From Macrotis lagotis (lineage: Eukaryota; Chordata; Mammalia; Peramelemorphia; Peramelidae): a stretch of DNA of 64,000 nt. A model generated the notes under the pieces. It was not told where the DNA came from. It worked only from the letters and a program-made list of their open reading frames with translations, and made no database searches. How positions within the stretch are numbered: position 1 is the stretch's first letter; the number at the start of each line of letters is the position of its first letter. The translations under genes and the position numbers were made by a program. Shown piece after piece: positions 21,948-33,300 of the stretch. The stretch is from the NCBI RefSeq assembly GCF_037893015.1, contig NC_133665.1, positions 195,722,292-195,786,291 on the forward strand, in the 5' to 3' direction.

Positions 21948-21985
21948 AAGGTACAAGGCAGAGAAGAAAAGCTATAGACCATTTT
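21948..21985 (+). mobile_element. Old L1 ORF2 (part 4)
   Basis: 'gagaagaaaagctatagacc' aligns with the ENYRP motif region of L1 RT (compare [12 protein letters not shown] at 32.55 kb), directly continuing part 3. L1 homology ends by about 21,985. Confidence 0.55.
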
Positions 21986-22870
21986 GTCAAGTGTTACTGA
22001 AATCATTCTGGCATTCCTTTCATAATATGTCTCTGTTTTTCTCTTCCCTAAAAGTCTTCCTCTTGTAACTAATAATAATAATAATAATAATAATAATATA
22101 AATCAATAATTTTAAAGAAGATCAACTTTAACCACTTATGACAACACTCCACACCCATAGTTTTCTACCTATTCAATGACAGAGGATGCCATTTTCATTT
22201 CTTTTTTTCTGGAACCAAGCTTATATAATGTTGTACTAATATTGAATATTTTTTAATCTTTCCATTTGTATTATTTTCTGAATTGTTATAAGATAGACCT
22301 TATGGTCTTGAGGTCTCCATGACAGTCCCTCCCAAAGGGAGGCAGTGATTTATAGAACATACTCATGGAAAAATACTGACCATAATATTTTTGAAGGTAG
22401 ATACAGTTAGGTACCTCAAATACTATTTTGTCTATCACCAATTTGTTTTTCCTCCATGATATGCTGAACCCTAAAATAATATTTTGCCCTAATCCTGAGA
22501 TATGCCATCTGACCAAGTCCAAAGATGCCGTGTAAAATCATAGTATAATAACTTTACTCTTAAAACCATACTTTTTACTGGACTATCCCCTGCCCTTCAG
22601 ACTGAATGGAACTCTGGCCTCTGTGCTCCCCAAACACAGCCCTGCTCATGTGAATAATATTCTATGTTAATATGCATGCCTGAATTGTATTTGGAGTATC
22701 TTTTTTCCTCTTTCCCCTCTTCCCCATTGCTTACAATAAAGCTTTACATTGAACTGACTCAGATTGTTTTACACAGGATTCTCAACACCTGACCTCATTA
22801 AACGGCTGTTTCCCATCACCATCTTTCCCACCATGTCTCTGAGTGACCAGTAGGCCATAGACTTCAACGT
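21986..22870 (+). mobile_element. LTR-like block (uncertain)
   Basis: Non-L1 sequence between two L1s. It has a (TAA)n run at 22,070-22,099 and, near its end, an AATAAA (22,736-22,741) followed within 60 bases by 'cacaggattctcaaca', resembling an LTR R-U5 end. A possible unit is TG at 22,284 to CA at 22,797, about 514 bp, but no target duplication is evident and no retroviral coding sequence is present. It could be other single-copy DNA. Confidence 0.3.
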
Positions 22871-22878
22871 GAATGCCA

Positions 22879-23300
22879 TTTTTTTTTCTTTAGCTCTGGT
22901 CTTTTCATCAAAAATGTTTGGATGTCCTCTATTCCATTAAAAATTCATTAGCTCTGAAATATTGCACTCAGTTTTGTGAGCAGGTTATTCTTAGTTTGCA
23001 CCTAGTTCTTTGCCAACTGGAACACCATATTTCAAGCTCTCTCTTCCTTCAACATGGAAGCTACTAGATTTTTTTTGATCCTTTCTATGACTCCATGATA
23101 TCTGAATTATTTCTATCTGTTTTCTTGTTCCTTGACTTGAGAGTTTTGTAATTTGATTATAACATTCCTGGGAATTTTCACTTTGAGAATTTTTTAGGAG
23201 GTGTTGGATGGATTCTTTCAATTTCTATTTCACCCACTACCTGTGGCAATTTTTCTTGATATTTTCTTGAAAAAATGATTTATACTCTTCTATCATCATT
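22879..23300 (-). mobile_element. ORF1-only L1 (part 1: A-tract and ORF1 C terminus)
   Basis: On the - strand this piece ends 'gaccagagctaaag' then an A-tract (the T run 22,879-22,887), immediately after the ORF1 C terminus; no ORF2 follows. The + strand 'tctggtcttttcatcaaaaatg', 'acattcctgggaattttcac' and 'ggattctttcaatttctat' are antisense ORF1 as at 34.68-35.05 kb. The element is split by the HNRNPDL pseudogene and resumes at 25,658. Confidence 0.7.
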
Positions 23301-23309
23301 TTAAATCTG

Positions 23310-23448
23310 GCTCTTTAAAGTGTATCCCCACAATGACTCCCTCTCCATGCAACCTATCCTTGACTAATCACTCTACTGCCATGACGGATGTGAATGACTA
23401 TGGCAAGATGGAGGGCTCCAGAATCATGGGGAGCAAAACCCAGCAGAT
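23310..23448 (+). pseudogene. HNRNPDL: HNRNPDL processed pseudogene, 5' fragment
   Basis: HNRNPDL is a nuclear RNA-binding protein with two RRM domains. The stretch 23,381-23,446 reads MTDVNDYGKMEGSRIMGSKTQQ, which aligns with the parent's region just before RRM1 (MEDMNEYSN...EGSKINASKNQQ) with a small deletion. Upstream similarity fades near 23,310. The pseudogene is interrupted here by an L1 and continues at 24,561. This part was assigned by order and by partial identity, so it is less certain than the 3' part. Confidence 0.55.
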
Positions 23449-24560
23449 TGTTGTTTATCTTAAATACAAGCATTTGTACAAACAAAACTAATGCAACCAA
23501 GATTAGAAAGAAAGCAGAAAGCTGGGAAACAATCTTTATGACAAGTATGTCTGATAAAGGTCTTATTTCTCAAAATCATAGAGAACTTATCTTTATAAGA
23601 ATACTAATCATTTTATAATTAATAAATAGCCAAAGGATATGAGCAGGTACTTTTTAGATGAAGAAATCTATAGTCAGATGATAAAGTTCTCTAAATCACT
23701 CTTAATTAGAGAAATTCAGATTAAGACAACTCTGAGGTACCACCTATCAGATTAGCTAATATTACAAAAAAGGAAAATGATGAATGTTGGAGATACTTTG
23801 GGGAAATTGGGGAAATCATGCACTATTGATGGAATTGTGAACTGATTCAAATCATCCATAGAGCAATTTGGAACTGTGCCCAAAGGACAACCAAATTGTA
23901 CATACATATATCCAGCAATTGCACTGCTAGGTCTGAATGCAAAAGAGAGCACAAAAAGGGGAAAAGGACCTATGTATGAAAAAAATATATAGCAACCTTT
24001 TCATGGTGGAAAAATATTGGGAACTAAGGGGCTGCCCATCAACTGGGGGAATGGCTGAATAAGTTGGGTGTGAATGAATGTAATGGAATACTATTATGCA
24101 ATAAGAAAAGATGAACAGATAGAGTTCAGAAAAACCTGGAAAAACTTGTACAAACTGATGCAAAGTGAGGTGAACAGAACCAGGAAAATATTGTACAACA
24201 TCAGCAACATTGTGTGGTGGTCAATTATCAGCTCTCCTCTGCAACACAAGGATCCAAGACAAATAGAAAGGCCTTGCAAAGAAAAATGCTATCCATGAAG
24301 AAACGATGCTCTCTAAATGAAGGCTAAAACATATTTTTCACTTCATTCCTTTACATGTTTTTTCTTTTGATTTATTCTTTCTTTCACAATTGTGATTAAT
24401 ATAGAAATATGTTTTACATGATAGCACATGTATAACCTATTAAATTGCTGTCATTTTAGGAAAAGGAGAGGAGAGAGAAAAATTTGGTACTAAAAATCTT
24501 GTAAAGATGAATGATAAAAATTTTCTTGAAATGTAATCGGGAAAAAATAAATATTTTAAG
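23449..24560 (+). mobile_element. 5'-truncated L1 inside the HNRNPDL pseudogene
   Basis: Starts in ORF2 with 'tttgtacaaacaaaactaatgcaacc' and continues through the C-terminal region ('acaatctttatgacaag', 'ctattatgcaataagaaaag', 'gcaaagtgaggtgaacagaacc') to the 3' end 'gggaaaaaataaatattttaag'. An older subfamily than the 58 kb copy. Flanks AAAACCCAGCAG (23,435-23,446) and AAGAACCAGCAG (24,561-24,572) match 10 of 12, consistent with a decayed TSD at the HNRNPDL 'KNQQ' codons. Confidence 0.75.
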
Positions 24561-25657
24561 AAGAACCAGCAGGACAATGATAAAATGTGTACTGGTCTAA
24601 GTAGGGATATAAGCAAGAAATATCTCACTGAATACTACTCTCATTTTGGATAAGCTGTAGATTACACAATTAAAACAGAATCCATCATGAGAAGATTGAG
24701 GGAATTCAGATTTGTGCTTTTCAAAGATGCAGCCTGTGTCAATAAGATCTCAGAACTTAAAGAATATAAGCTGGATGGCAAATTGATAGACTCCCAAGGT
24801 GGATAAAGCTTTAACGGTAAAGGAGCACCCCCCCAAAAGTATGCTTCAGCAGACTGAGCCCAGATATACCTAAAGAACAAATCAAAGGATATTTTGGAGT
24901 TTTTGGAGAGATAGAGAATATTAAACTTCCTTTAAACACAAAAACAAATGAAAAAGAGGATTTTGTTTTGAAGAGCCAGTAAAGAAATTATTAGAAAACA
25001 GATATCAGATTACTCCTAGGAAATGTGAAATCAAAGTCATCCATCCCAGAGAGGTATACAGGCAGCAACAGCAAGAACTAAAAGGAACGAGGGGTGCTGA
25101 AGCTAGAGGCCAAGGGGACACTAGTGATAATGGCCAAGGACAGCATCAAAACTGGAACTAGGGATTTAATAACTAATATAATCAGGATATGGAAATTAGA
25201 ATAGTGCTTATGGTGGTGATCAAAACTACAGTGGCTAGGATGGATATGATTATACTGGGTAAAACTATAAGAATTATGGATATGGACAGGGATATGCAGA
25301 GAACAATGGTGAACAAAGCACATATGGCAAAGCATACCAAGTAAATGGTAATCATCAAAACAATGACTAGCCATATTAAAGGAAGCCATGGAGAAAACAG
25401 GTACAGATACTACAACAGCCTATTTTGCAGGATGATGATATTAAATGAGGAGTCGTCTTCCACTGATCAGAGATGATTATTTTGTGAAAAGACTTTTAGT
25501 GTACATGACACAACTATGTCCCATGGTCATATTACTGGGCCTTTGTCATCTGTCATGACTAATGTGGATTTTATATTTATAATAATTTTATTAGTATAAT
25601 TTCATGTTAAATGGTTCTCAAAAATAAATCATTTGTGATTGTTTAAAAAAAAGAAAA
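24561..25657 (+). pseudogene. HNRNPDL: HNRNPDL processed pseudogene, main part
   Basis: Intronless copy of HNRNPDL mRNA. RRM1: LTEYYSHFG, YTIKTE and [14 protein letters not shown] (24,620-24,770). RRM2: [20 protein letters not shown] and RRGFCF-like text, then [13 protein letters not shown] (24,860-25,015). The Gly/Tyr-rich C terminus: GQHQNWN-stop-GFNN and [18 protein letters not shown] (25,130-25,375). A 3' UTR follows with AATAAA at 25,623-25,628 and an A-tract from 25,645. Multiple stops (including CAG-to-TAG type) and frameshifts exclude function. No introns, so it arose by L1-mediated reverse transcription; the parent gene lies elsewhere. HNRPD/HNRNPAB are the nearest alternatives, but the Tyr-rich tail favours HNRNPDL. 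Confidence 0.9.
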
Positions 25658-26283
25658 CGATGTCTAGACGCTCTTACTGATCATGGCTTTCAGATAGACC
25701 AATAATTCTTAAATTATCACTTCTCAATCTATTTTCTAGTTCACTGGTTTCTCCAATAAAATATTTCACATTTCTCCTATTTTTTCATTCTTTTTAATTT
25801 GTTTTATCATTTTGTGGTGTCTTGTGGAGTAATTAAATTCCACTTGTCCAATTCTGCTTTTTAAAGGAGTTTTTCTCTTCTATGAATTTTTGTGCCTCTT
25901 TTACAATTAGGCCACATTTATTGGGGGGAGGGTTGATGTTATTTTCTTCAGTATTTTTGTGACATTTTATCCAAACTAGTAATTCTCTTTTCATAATTTT
26001 CTTGCATTACTCATTTCTTTCTCAGTTTTTCTTTTATCACTCATCATTTTTTTTAACTCATCTAGGAATTCTTGCAGGTCCTGGGTCCAGTTAGAATTTT
26101 ACATTGAGGTTTTGCTTATAACTGTTTTAAATTGTTGTCTTCTTCTGAATTTGTTTCTTTGGTCTTCCCTGTCATTATGGTAGATTTTTGGTCATTTTTT
26201 GGCTCATTTTTCCAACCTATTTCTTACCTTTTAATTTTATGCTAAAGAACGTCTCTGTTCACTTTTTTCAAAGCTATAGTTCT
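25658..26283 (-). mobile_element. ORF1-only L1 (part 2: ORF1 middle and N terminus)
   Basis: The + strand 'atcatggctttcagatagacc', 'aataattcttaaattatcac' is the complement of the ORF1 motif NLRIIGLSES. It continues into the ORF1 N-terminal coiled-coil region and upstream leader. The repeated 'gaaaa..gat' and 'ctctt' at 23,270-23,300 and 25,652-25,676 look like the decayed TSD of the pseudogene. Confidence 0.7.
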
Positions 26284-27015
26284 CTAATATTTAAGAAAGA
26301 TTTTATTTATTTTGAGTTTTACAATTTTTCCCCAATTCTTGCTTCCCTCCCCCTACCCCCCACAGAAGGCATTCTGCTAGTGTTTACATTGGTTCCATGG
26401 TATACATTGATCTCAGTTGAATGTGATGACAGAGAAATCATATCCTTAAGGAAGAAAAATAAAGTACGAGAGCAAAAATTCCATAATAATATAATGCTTT
26501 TCCCCCCTATTTTGATGGTAATAGTTTTTGGTCTTTGTTCAAAGTCCATAATTCTTTCTCTGGATGCAGATGGTATTCTGCATTGCAGCTCACTCAAAGT
26601 TATCCCTGGTTTTTGCACTCAAGGGATGAGCAAGTCCTTCAGGGTTGATCATCACCCCCATGTTGCTGTTTGGGCATACAATATTCTTCTGGTTCTTCTC
26701 ATCTCACTTAGCATCAGTTCATGCAAATCTTTCTAGGCTTCCCTGAATTCCCATCCCTCCTGGTTTCTAATAGAACAATAGTGTTCCATGACATACATAT
26801 ACCACAGTTTGTTAAGCCAAATGAAGGACATTCATTTAATTTCCAATTTTTTGCCACCACAAACAGGTTTGCTATAAATATTTTTTGTACAAGTGATGTT
26901 TTTACCCTTTTTATCATCTCTTCAGGGTATATACCCAGTAGTAGCATTGCTGGGTTAAAGGATATGCACATTTTTGTTGCCCTTTGGGCATAATCCCAAA
27001 TTGCTCTCCAGAAAG
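26284..27015 (-). mobile_element. 5'-truncated L1 with perfect TSD
   Basis: Flanked by AAAGCTATAGTTCT at 26,270-26,283 and 27,016-27,029, a perfect 14-bp duplication. The element runs from the 3' end (26,284 side; antisense 'agattttatttattttgagt') up into the ORF2 C-terminal region near 27,010 (antisense of 'gggcataatcccaaattgc'). On the - strand, parts of SFGLTNCGICMSW and LFVVAKNWKLNECPS can be read. It interrupts the ORF1-only L1, so it is younger than that element. Confidence 0.95.
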
Positions 27016-27029
27016 AAAGCTATAGTTCT

Positions 27030-27624
27030 GAGGGTTTGCAACTTTTGGGTGCTTCCAACGTTGATACACTGGGAAAGGAATGGTTATTTCTCTCCCCATC
27101 TGTACTCTTATCTTTACTCAGGAAGACCCTCTGGTCCACTGAAGCCATAAATACTAGTACCCTTCTTGACTCTGGAAATATGACAAGATTTAATGCTTTT
27201 CTGAAACCATAAGTCTTAGCATTACTCTCTTTCCTAGAACTGTGATCCAGAATTCCTCATGGATAATAGAGCTGACAATTAGTATCAGCTACATCTGGTC
27301 CCAGCAAAGGGTCCCCTATGATGTCTTTTTGAACAGTTGTCTGAATCCCTTATCATACCTGGTTAGGAGTCATCAAAGTTATTACTTCTATCATAGCCCC
27401 CTCCAAGGCCCTCTGCTGATGATCTTGACCTTCTCCAGTCTTACACCTAGCCCAGTATTACAGAATTCTTCTACGGACCATTTGTGTTGTCTTAGGCTGG
27501 AAAAATGTCTCCCTCTGACGTTTTCTTGGATCTTTCCCTTCAAATTTGAAGTATTATTTTAAAATTATTTGGAGGTGAAAGTGAGGAGAGTTCAGTAGAT
27601 TCCAACCTGTACTCTGCCACCTGA
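27030..27624 (-). mobile_element. ORF1-only L1 (part 3: 5' UTR and 5' end)
   Basis: Continues the element to a 5' terminus near 'ctgtactctgccacctga', the decayed complement of the L1 start (compare 'actctgccatcttgatcc' at 44,895-44,912). The 106-codon frame at 27,242-27,562 is antisense to it and not a gene. Confidence 0.65.
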
Positions 27625-27639
27625 ATAAAAAGTTTTCAA

Positions 27640-28130
27640 AAGAATATTTGCAAACCACTAATGATCTCATGAAAACATATTTCAAAATGCTAATGCTAAA
27701 GTTAATGTGAATTTAATCTTATATCCAACTCCTTAATAAAGGTGACACAAGAGAGAAATTGTAGATATTGAAGAATTTATGCAGAGATAGCATGATTGAT
27801 GAAATCATGAACTGGTTCAAACTTTTTGCTTATTAGCTGTAGATTGATACAAGTAAGATGACTAAGCTATCCATACCTAGTAACTCCACTGTTGTGCATA
27901 TCCATTAAGGAAGTTAAAGACAGAAACAAATGATCAATAGACTTCAAATGTTTTTATCCTAACTCTTTATTGGAGATAAAAACTGCAACCTGAGTATTCA
28001 TTAATCAAGAAATAGATAAAAAGGATATCAGTCATAAAAATCATTGTAATGTATGTCATCAAAATATTTTTGAAGATAATTCAAGTCAATATACTTAAAA
28101 AATCTTATGTGAATGAAAAGATGGTGGGGT
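27640..28130 (+). mobile_element. Old L1 ORF2 C-terminal fragment
   Basis: Ordered but decayed phrases 'acacaagagagaaattg', 'aaatcatgaactggttcaaac', 'taagctatccatacc' and 'ttggagataaaaactgcaac' follow the L1 ORF2 C-terminal region as at 23.8-24.1 kb. Confidence 0.55.
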
Positions 28131-28176
28131 TAAAAAAACAAGCCTCAACTTGTATTTACTGGATGTTTATTGATTA

Positions 28177-28430
28177 GAGCACCTAAGTGGAATAGTAGAT
28201 AGAGCCTTGGAGTCAGGAGGACAGGAGTTTGAATTCAGCCTCAGACACTCAAGATCTTGGGCAAGTCACTTAACCCTGATTGCCTCACATCCAGGGACAT
28301 CTCCAGTCATCCTGATTCCTATCTGGTCACTGGATCCAGATGACTCTGGAAGAGAAAGTAGAGCTGGTGACTTAGCACAGCACCTCCTCACTCAAATTCA
28401 ATTCAGGTCCTTGTCATGGCATCATCATTT
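28177..28430 (+). mobile_element. MAR1-type SINE, 3' truncated
   Basis: 'agagccttggagtcaggagg', 'tgggcaagtcacttaaccctg', 'gactctggaagagaaagtag' and 'tccttgtcatggcatcatc' follow MAR1 at 13.5 kb but stop before the terminal tail, abutting a THER1-like SINE. Confidence 0.85.
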
Positions 28431-28540
28431 ATTAGGGAGCAGACTTTGTCTTAGGTACTGGGAACACAATGATAGAAATGGAACAGTTCTCCTTAAGATG
28501 CCCATATTCTATTGCAGGAGACAATAGAATGTCTCCCCCT
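28431..28540 (+). mobile_element. THER1/L2-tail SINE fragment
   Basis: 'tgtcttaggtactgggaacac', 'attctattgcaggagacaat' match the family elsewhere in the window. Confidence 0.6.
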
Positions 28541-29087
28541 AAAGAATATTTACAAAATAGGGCCAATACAGTTTTGAGATGGAAACATTCGCATCTGGGG
28601 AGCCAAGAGATCATGTAAAAGATGACACTCGGCTGATTCTTAAACTATGAGATTCTTGCAGGATGAGATGAGGAAGGATGAAAACAATCAGTGACTTCAG
28701 GGAGATTACATTAAGAGTGTAGAACACACCCAACAGAAAAGATGGAAAATCATTTGCAACAGTTGTCAGATTGTATTTTAAGACTTCAATAAGTTATTCT
28801 TGAAGCAGGCATTGGTCAATGGTGAGGAAGTTGGCAGAGGTCTGTTGGTGGCTGTTGATGTCCTCTTGCTTGACTTCATTTGATAATGTTACCATCAGTG
28901 ATATTTTTTCCAGTAATTCAGTAATTTTCCATTTTTCAAGAATATAGAGAAATACTTTCAAAATTATTTCAAAAACTTTTTAGTGCCAGAATGACCCTTT
29001 CTTGCTTCTACTCAGTTCATTTCATCAGCTTTTCATTTTCTTAAGTGCTTCCTACCACAATGATGAAATAGCAATTATAGGTATATA

Positions 29088-29090
<3 letters not shown>
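28541..29090. other. Single-copy DNA, nothing recognised
   Basis: No repeat family or coding signal is visible. Confidence 0.4.

Positions 29091-29170
<80 letters not shown>
29091..29170. repeat. Compound (TC)n(AC)n microsatellite
   Basis: About 19 TC units joined directly to about 21 AC units with no interruption. One base-class switch in an 80-bp array makes it a useful, probably polymorphic marker. Confidence 0.95.
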
Positions 29171-29174
<4 letters not shown>

Positions 29175-29655
29175 TTCCTTTTGGAGAACATCTGGAACCA
29201 AGCTATTATCATCCAAATGTTGTGGTTTAACTGTCACCAATAAAAAAAATAAGTCTCTATAGAAATATTGGTAGATTTTTACCCCCATATTTTCCCTTGT
29301 TGTTCTGTTTGTTATATTGCTTGCAGCTTCATCCCTAAATTCTCTTGGGATGATCTGGCATCATTGGGCCTTCTGCCAACCCATCTGAAGATTTGCCTTG
29401 GCTTCCTCTGCTCTTTGAAGTTTTATGAGGCCACACTACTCGTAATTTTCCACTAGCCTCTCCTGAAGTGTTTTGTAAATGGCTTTATGTTCAAACTGGA
29501 GATAGCATTGGCTGATGTGTTTCATAGTTTGGCAAAGACATCCCTGTCCTGCTTTACCTTCTTCTGGTTAGAACACACCTGCATTCAGTTATGGACAATG
29601 CATTTTAGGGGGGAAATTGGCAACCAACTATATAGCAGAATAAGAGAGAGATGAG
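29171..29655. other. Single-copy DNA, nothing recognised
   Basis: No supported feature. Confidence 0.4.
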
Positions 29656-29920
29656 AATGGTGAGGAACCTTCATTATGCTAAATGAATACCCACTGAAGG
29701 AACTAGGAATGTTTGTATTGGAGAAGAGAATTCATAGGTGAGACATAATAGCTGTCCCCAACTATTAGAAGGTTGCCATGTGAAGGAGAGATTAGATTTG
29801 TGTTGCATGAGTTCATGGAGCAAACGTAGGGAAAAAGAAGAAGCTTTAGGGAGATTTAGAGCTGATGAAAAGACAAACTTGCTAACATTCAGAGCTATCC
29901 CAAGGTAAAAAGATGACGTG
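29656..29920 (+). mobile_element. Ancient unnamed interspersed repeat
   Basis: 'tttgtattggagaagagaattc', 'gacataatagctgtcccc', 'gccatgtgaaggagagattag', 'cattcagagctatccc' follow the same layout as the fragment at 4.06-4.19 kb. I cannot name the family. Confidence 0.45.
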
Positions 29921-29930
29921 CTCTTCCTAT

Positions 29931-29945
29931 CTTTAGAAATCTTTC
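29931..29945. repeat. Target-site duplication, left copy
   Basis: CTTTAGAAATCTTTC here and CTTTAGAAGTCTTTC at 35,634-35,648, 14 of 15 matching. Confidence 0.85.
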
Positions 29946-30310
29946 TCTTTTTTTTAGAAAGATTTTATTTTGAGTTTAAAAAATTTCCCCCATCCTTGCT
30001 TCCCTTCCCCCACCCCCAAGAAGGCATTCTGTTATTCTTTACATTGCTTCCATCATATACATTGATTTAAGTTGAATGTGAATGAAAGAGAAATCATATC
30101 CTTAAGGAAGAAAAATAAAATATAAGAGATAGCAAAATGACATAATGATAACGAGTTTTTTTTTCCTACATTGAAGGTAATAGTCTTTGGTCTTTGTTCA
30201 AACTCCACAATTCTTGCTCTGGATACAGACAGCACTTTCCATGGCAGACATCTCAAAATTGTCCCTGATTGTTGCACTGATGGAATGAGCAAGTCCATCA
30301 AGGCTGATCA
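29946..30310 (-). other. L1 3' UTR
   Basis: Downstream of the ORF2 stop at about 30,311-30,313. It includes the antisense 'gcattctgttattctttac' and 'agattttattttgagttt' conserved in the L1 ends at 10.5, 26.3 and 58.5 kb. The A-tail is short and mixed. Confidence 0.8.
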
Positions 30311-33300
30311 TCACCCCCATGTTGTTGTTAGGGTGCACAGTGTTCTTCTGGTTCTGCTTATCTCACTCAGCATCAGTTTATGCTTCCAGGCTTCCCTGAA
30401 TTCCCATCCCTGATGGTTTCTAATAGAACAATAGTGTTCCATGACATACATATACTACAGTCTGCTAAACCATTCCCCAATTGAAGGACATTCACTTAAT
30501 TTCCAATTCTTTGCCACCACAAACAGGGCTGCTATGAATATTTTTGTACAAGTCATATTTTTACCCTTTTTCATCATTTCTTCAGGGTATAGATCCAGTA
30601 GTGGTATTGCTGGATCAAAGGGGTATGCACATATTTGTTGCTATTTGGGCATAATTCCAGATTGCTATCCAGAAAGATTGGATGAGTTCACAGCTCCACC
30701 AACAATGTATTAGTGTCCCAGATTTCCCACATCCCTTCCAACATTGATCATTGTCCTTTCTGGTCATATTGACCAGTCTGAGAGGTGTGAGGTGGTTTTT
30801 CAGAGATGTTTTAATTTGCATTTCTCTAATAAGTAATGATTCAAAGAAATGTTTCATATGACTATGAATTGCTTTGATTCCCTCAGCTGTGAATTGCCTT
30901 TGCATATCCTTTGACCATTTGTCAATTGGGGAATGACTTGTTTTTTTGAAAATTTGACTCAGTTCTCTGTATATTTCAGAAATGAATCCTTTGTCATAAA
31001 TACTAGTTGTAAAGATTGTTCCTCGGTTTACTACATTTCTTTTGATCTTGGTAACAGTGGTGTTGTCTGTGCAAAAGCTTTTTAATTTAATATAATTAAA
31101 ATTATCTAGTTTGTTTTTAATGATGTTCTCTATCTCTTCCTTAGTCACAAACTGATTCCCTTTCCATAGATATGACAGGTAAACTACTCCTTGATCTTCT
31201 TGCTTATAATATTGTTTTTTATGTCTAAATCCTGCATGCATTTGGATCTTATCTTGGTAAAGGGTGAGAGGTATTGGTCTAATCTAAGTTTCTTCCATAC
31301 TAACTTCTAATTTTCCCAACAGTTTTTATTGAAGAGAGAGTTTTTATACCAATAGTTGGACTCTTTGGGTTTATGAAATAGCAGATTACTATAATCATCT
31401 CCTGCTATTGCACCTAGTCTATTCCACTGATCCACCACTCTATTTCTTAGCCAATACCAGACAATTTTGATGACTGATGCTTTATAATATAATTATAGAT
31501 CTGGTAAGGCTAAGCTACCTTCTTTTGTACTTTTTTTCTTTGAATCCCTGGAAATTCTTGACTTTTTCCTTTCTCTATATAAATTTAATTGTAACTTTTT
31601 CCAACTCATTAAAGTAATTCTTTGGAATTTTGATTGGTAGGGCACTAAACAAGTAGCTTAGTTTTGGTAGAATTGTCATTTTTATTATATTAACTCAACC
31701 TATCCATGAACAGTTGATGTTTTCCCAGCCATTTAAATCTGATATTATTTGTGTGAGAAGTGGATTGTAATTGTTTTCAAAAAGTTTTTGAGTCTGCCTT
31801 GGCAGGTAGACTCCCAGGTTTTTTTTATTGTCTGAAGTTACTTTGAATGGGATTTCTCTTTCTAGCTCTTTCTGCTGTATCTTGCTTGTCATATATAGAA
31901 ATGCTGAGGATTTATGAGAGTTTATTTTATATCCTGCTACTTTGCTAAAATTGGTCATTATTTCTACTAGTTTTTTTAGATGATTTTTTTTTTGGATTCT
32001 CTAGGTATACCATCATGCCATCTGCAAAGAGTGAGAGTTTTGTCTCTTGCTTCTCAATTGTAATTCCTTCAATTTCTTTTTCTTCTCCTATTGCTGAAGC
32101 TAACATTTCTAATACAATATTGAATGATAGTGGTGATAATGGGCACCCTTGTTTCACCCCTGGTCTTATTGCGAATGCCTCTAGCCTAACCTCATTGACT
32201 ATAGTGCTTGTTGACAGTTTCAGAAAGATACTGCTTATTATTCTAAGGAACAATCCATTTATTCCTACACTCTCTAGTGTTTTTAGTAGGAATGGGTGCT
32301 GTAGTTTGCCAAAAGCTTTTTTCGGCATCTATTGATATGATCATATGATTTCTGATGGGTTTATTGTTGATATAATTGAGTATACTAACAGTTTTCTGAA
32401 TATTGAACCAACCTACATTCCTGGGATAAATCCTACTTGATCATAATGTATCATCCTAGTGATAACTTGTTGTAATCATTTTGTTAAGATTTTATTTGAG
32501 ATTTTTGCATCTATATTCATCAGGAAGATAGGTCTATAATTTTCTTTCTCTGTTTTAACTCTTCCTGGTTGAGGTATCAGCACCATATTGGTGTCATACA
32601 AAGAGTTAGGCAGAGTTCTGCCTTCACCTATTTTTCCAAAGAGTTTATATAGAATTGGAACCAATTGTTCCTTAAATTTGATAGAATTCACTTGTTAATC
32701 CATCTGCCCTGGAGATTTTTTTCTTGGGGAGTTCAATAATGGCTTGCTGAATTTCTTTTTTTCTGAGATAGAGTTGTTTAGGTTTTTAATTTCCTCTTCA
32801 TTAAATCTGGGCATTTCATCCATTTCACTTTTATTGTCAAATTTATTGGCATAGAGTTGGGCAAAATAATTCCTAGTTATTACTTTAATTTCTTCCTCAG
32901 TGGTGGTGAGTTCACCTTTTTCATTTATGATATTAGCAATTTGGTTTTCTTCTTTCTTTTTTTAATTAAATTGACCAGAGGTTTATCAGCTTTATTGGTT
33001 TTTTTCATAATACTAACTCTTGATTTTATTTTTTAATTCAATAGTTTTCTTGCTTTCAATTTAATTAATTTCTTCTTTAATTTTTAGAATTTCTAATTTG
33101 GTATTAAATTGAGAGTTTTTAATTTGTTCTCTTTCTATTTCTTTTAGTTGCATGTTTAATTCATTGATTTTTCCCCTCTAATTTATTCATGTAAGCATTT
33201 AAAGATATAATATATCCCCTGACAGCAGCCTTGAGTGTATCCCATAGGTTTTGGTGTATTGTTTCATTGTTGTCATTATGTAGGATGAAATAATTAATTA

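Noticed and set aside
23449-24600. L1-HNRNPDL chimera made by RT template switching
   Set aside because: HNRNPDL-like codons also occur just left of the L1, and a decayed TSD fits a later L1 insertion into a complete pseudogene.
26188-26736. 182-codon + strand open frame
   Set aside because: It is antisense to the ORF1-only L1 and the inserted L1 3' end and crosses their junction, so it cannot be a gene.
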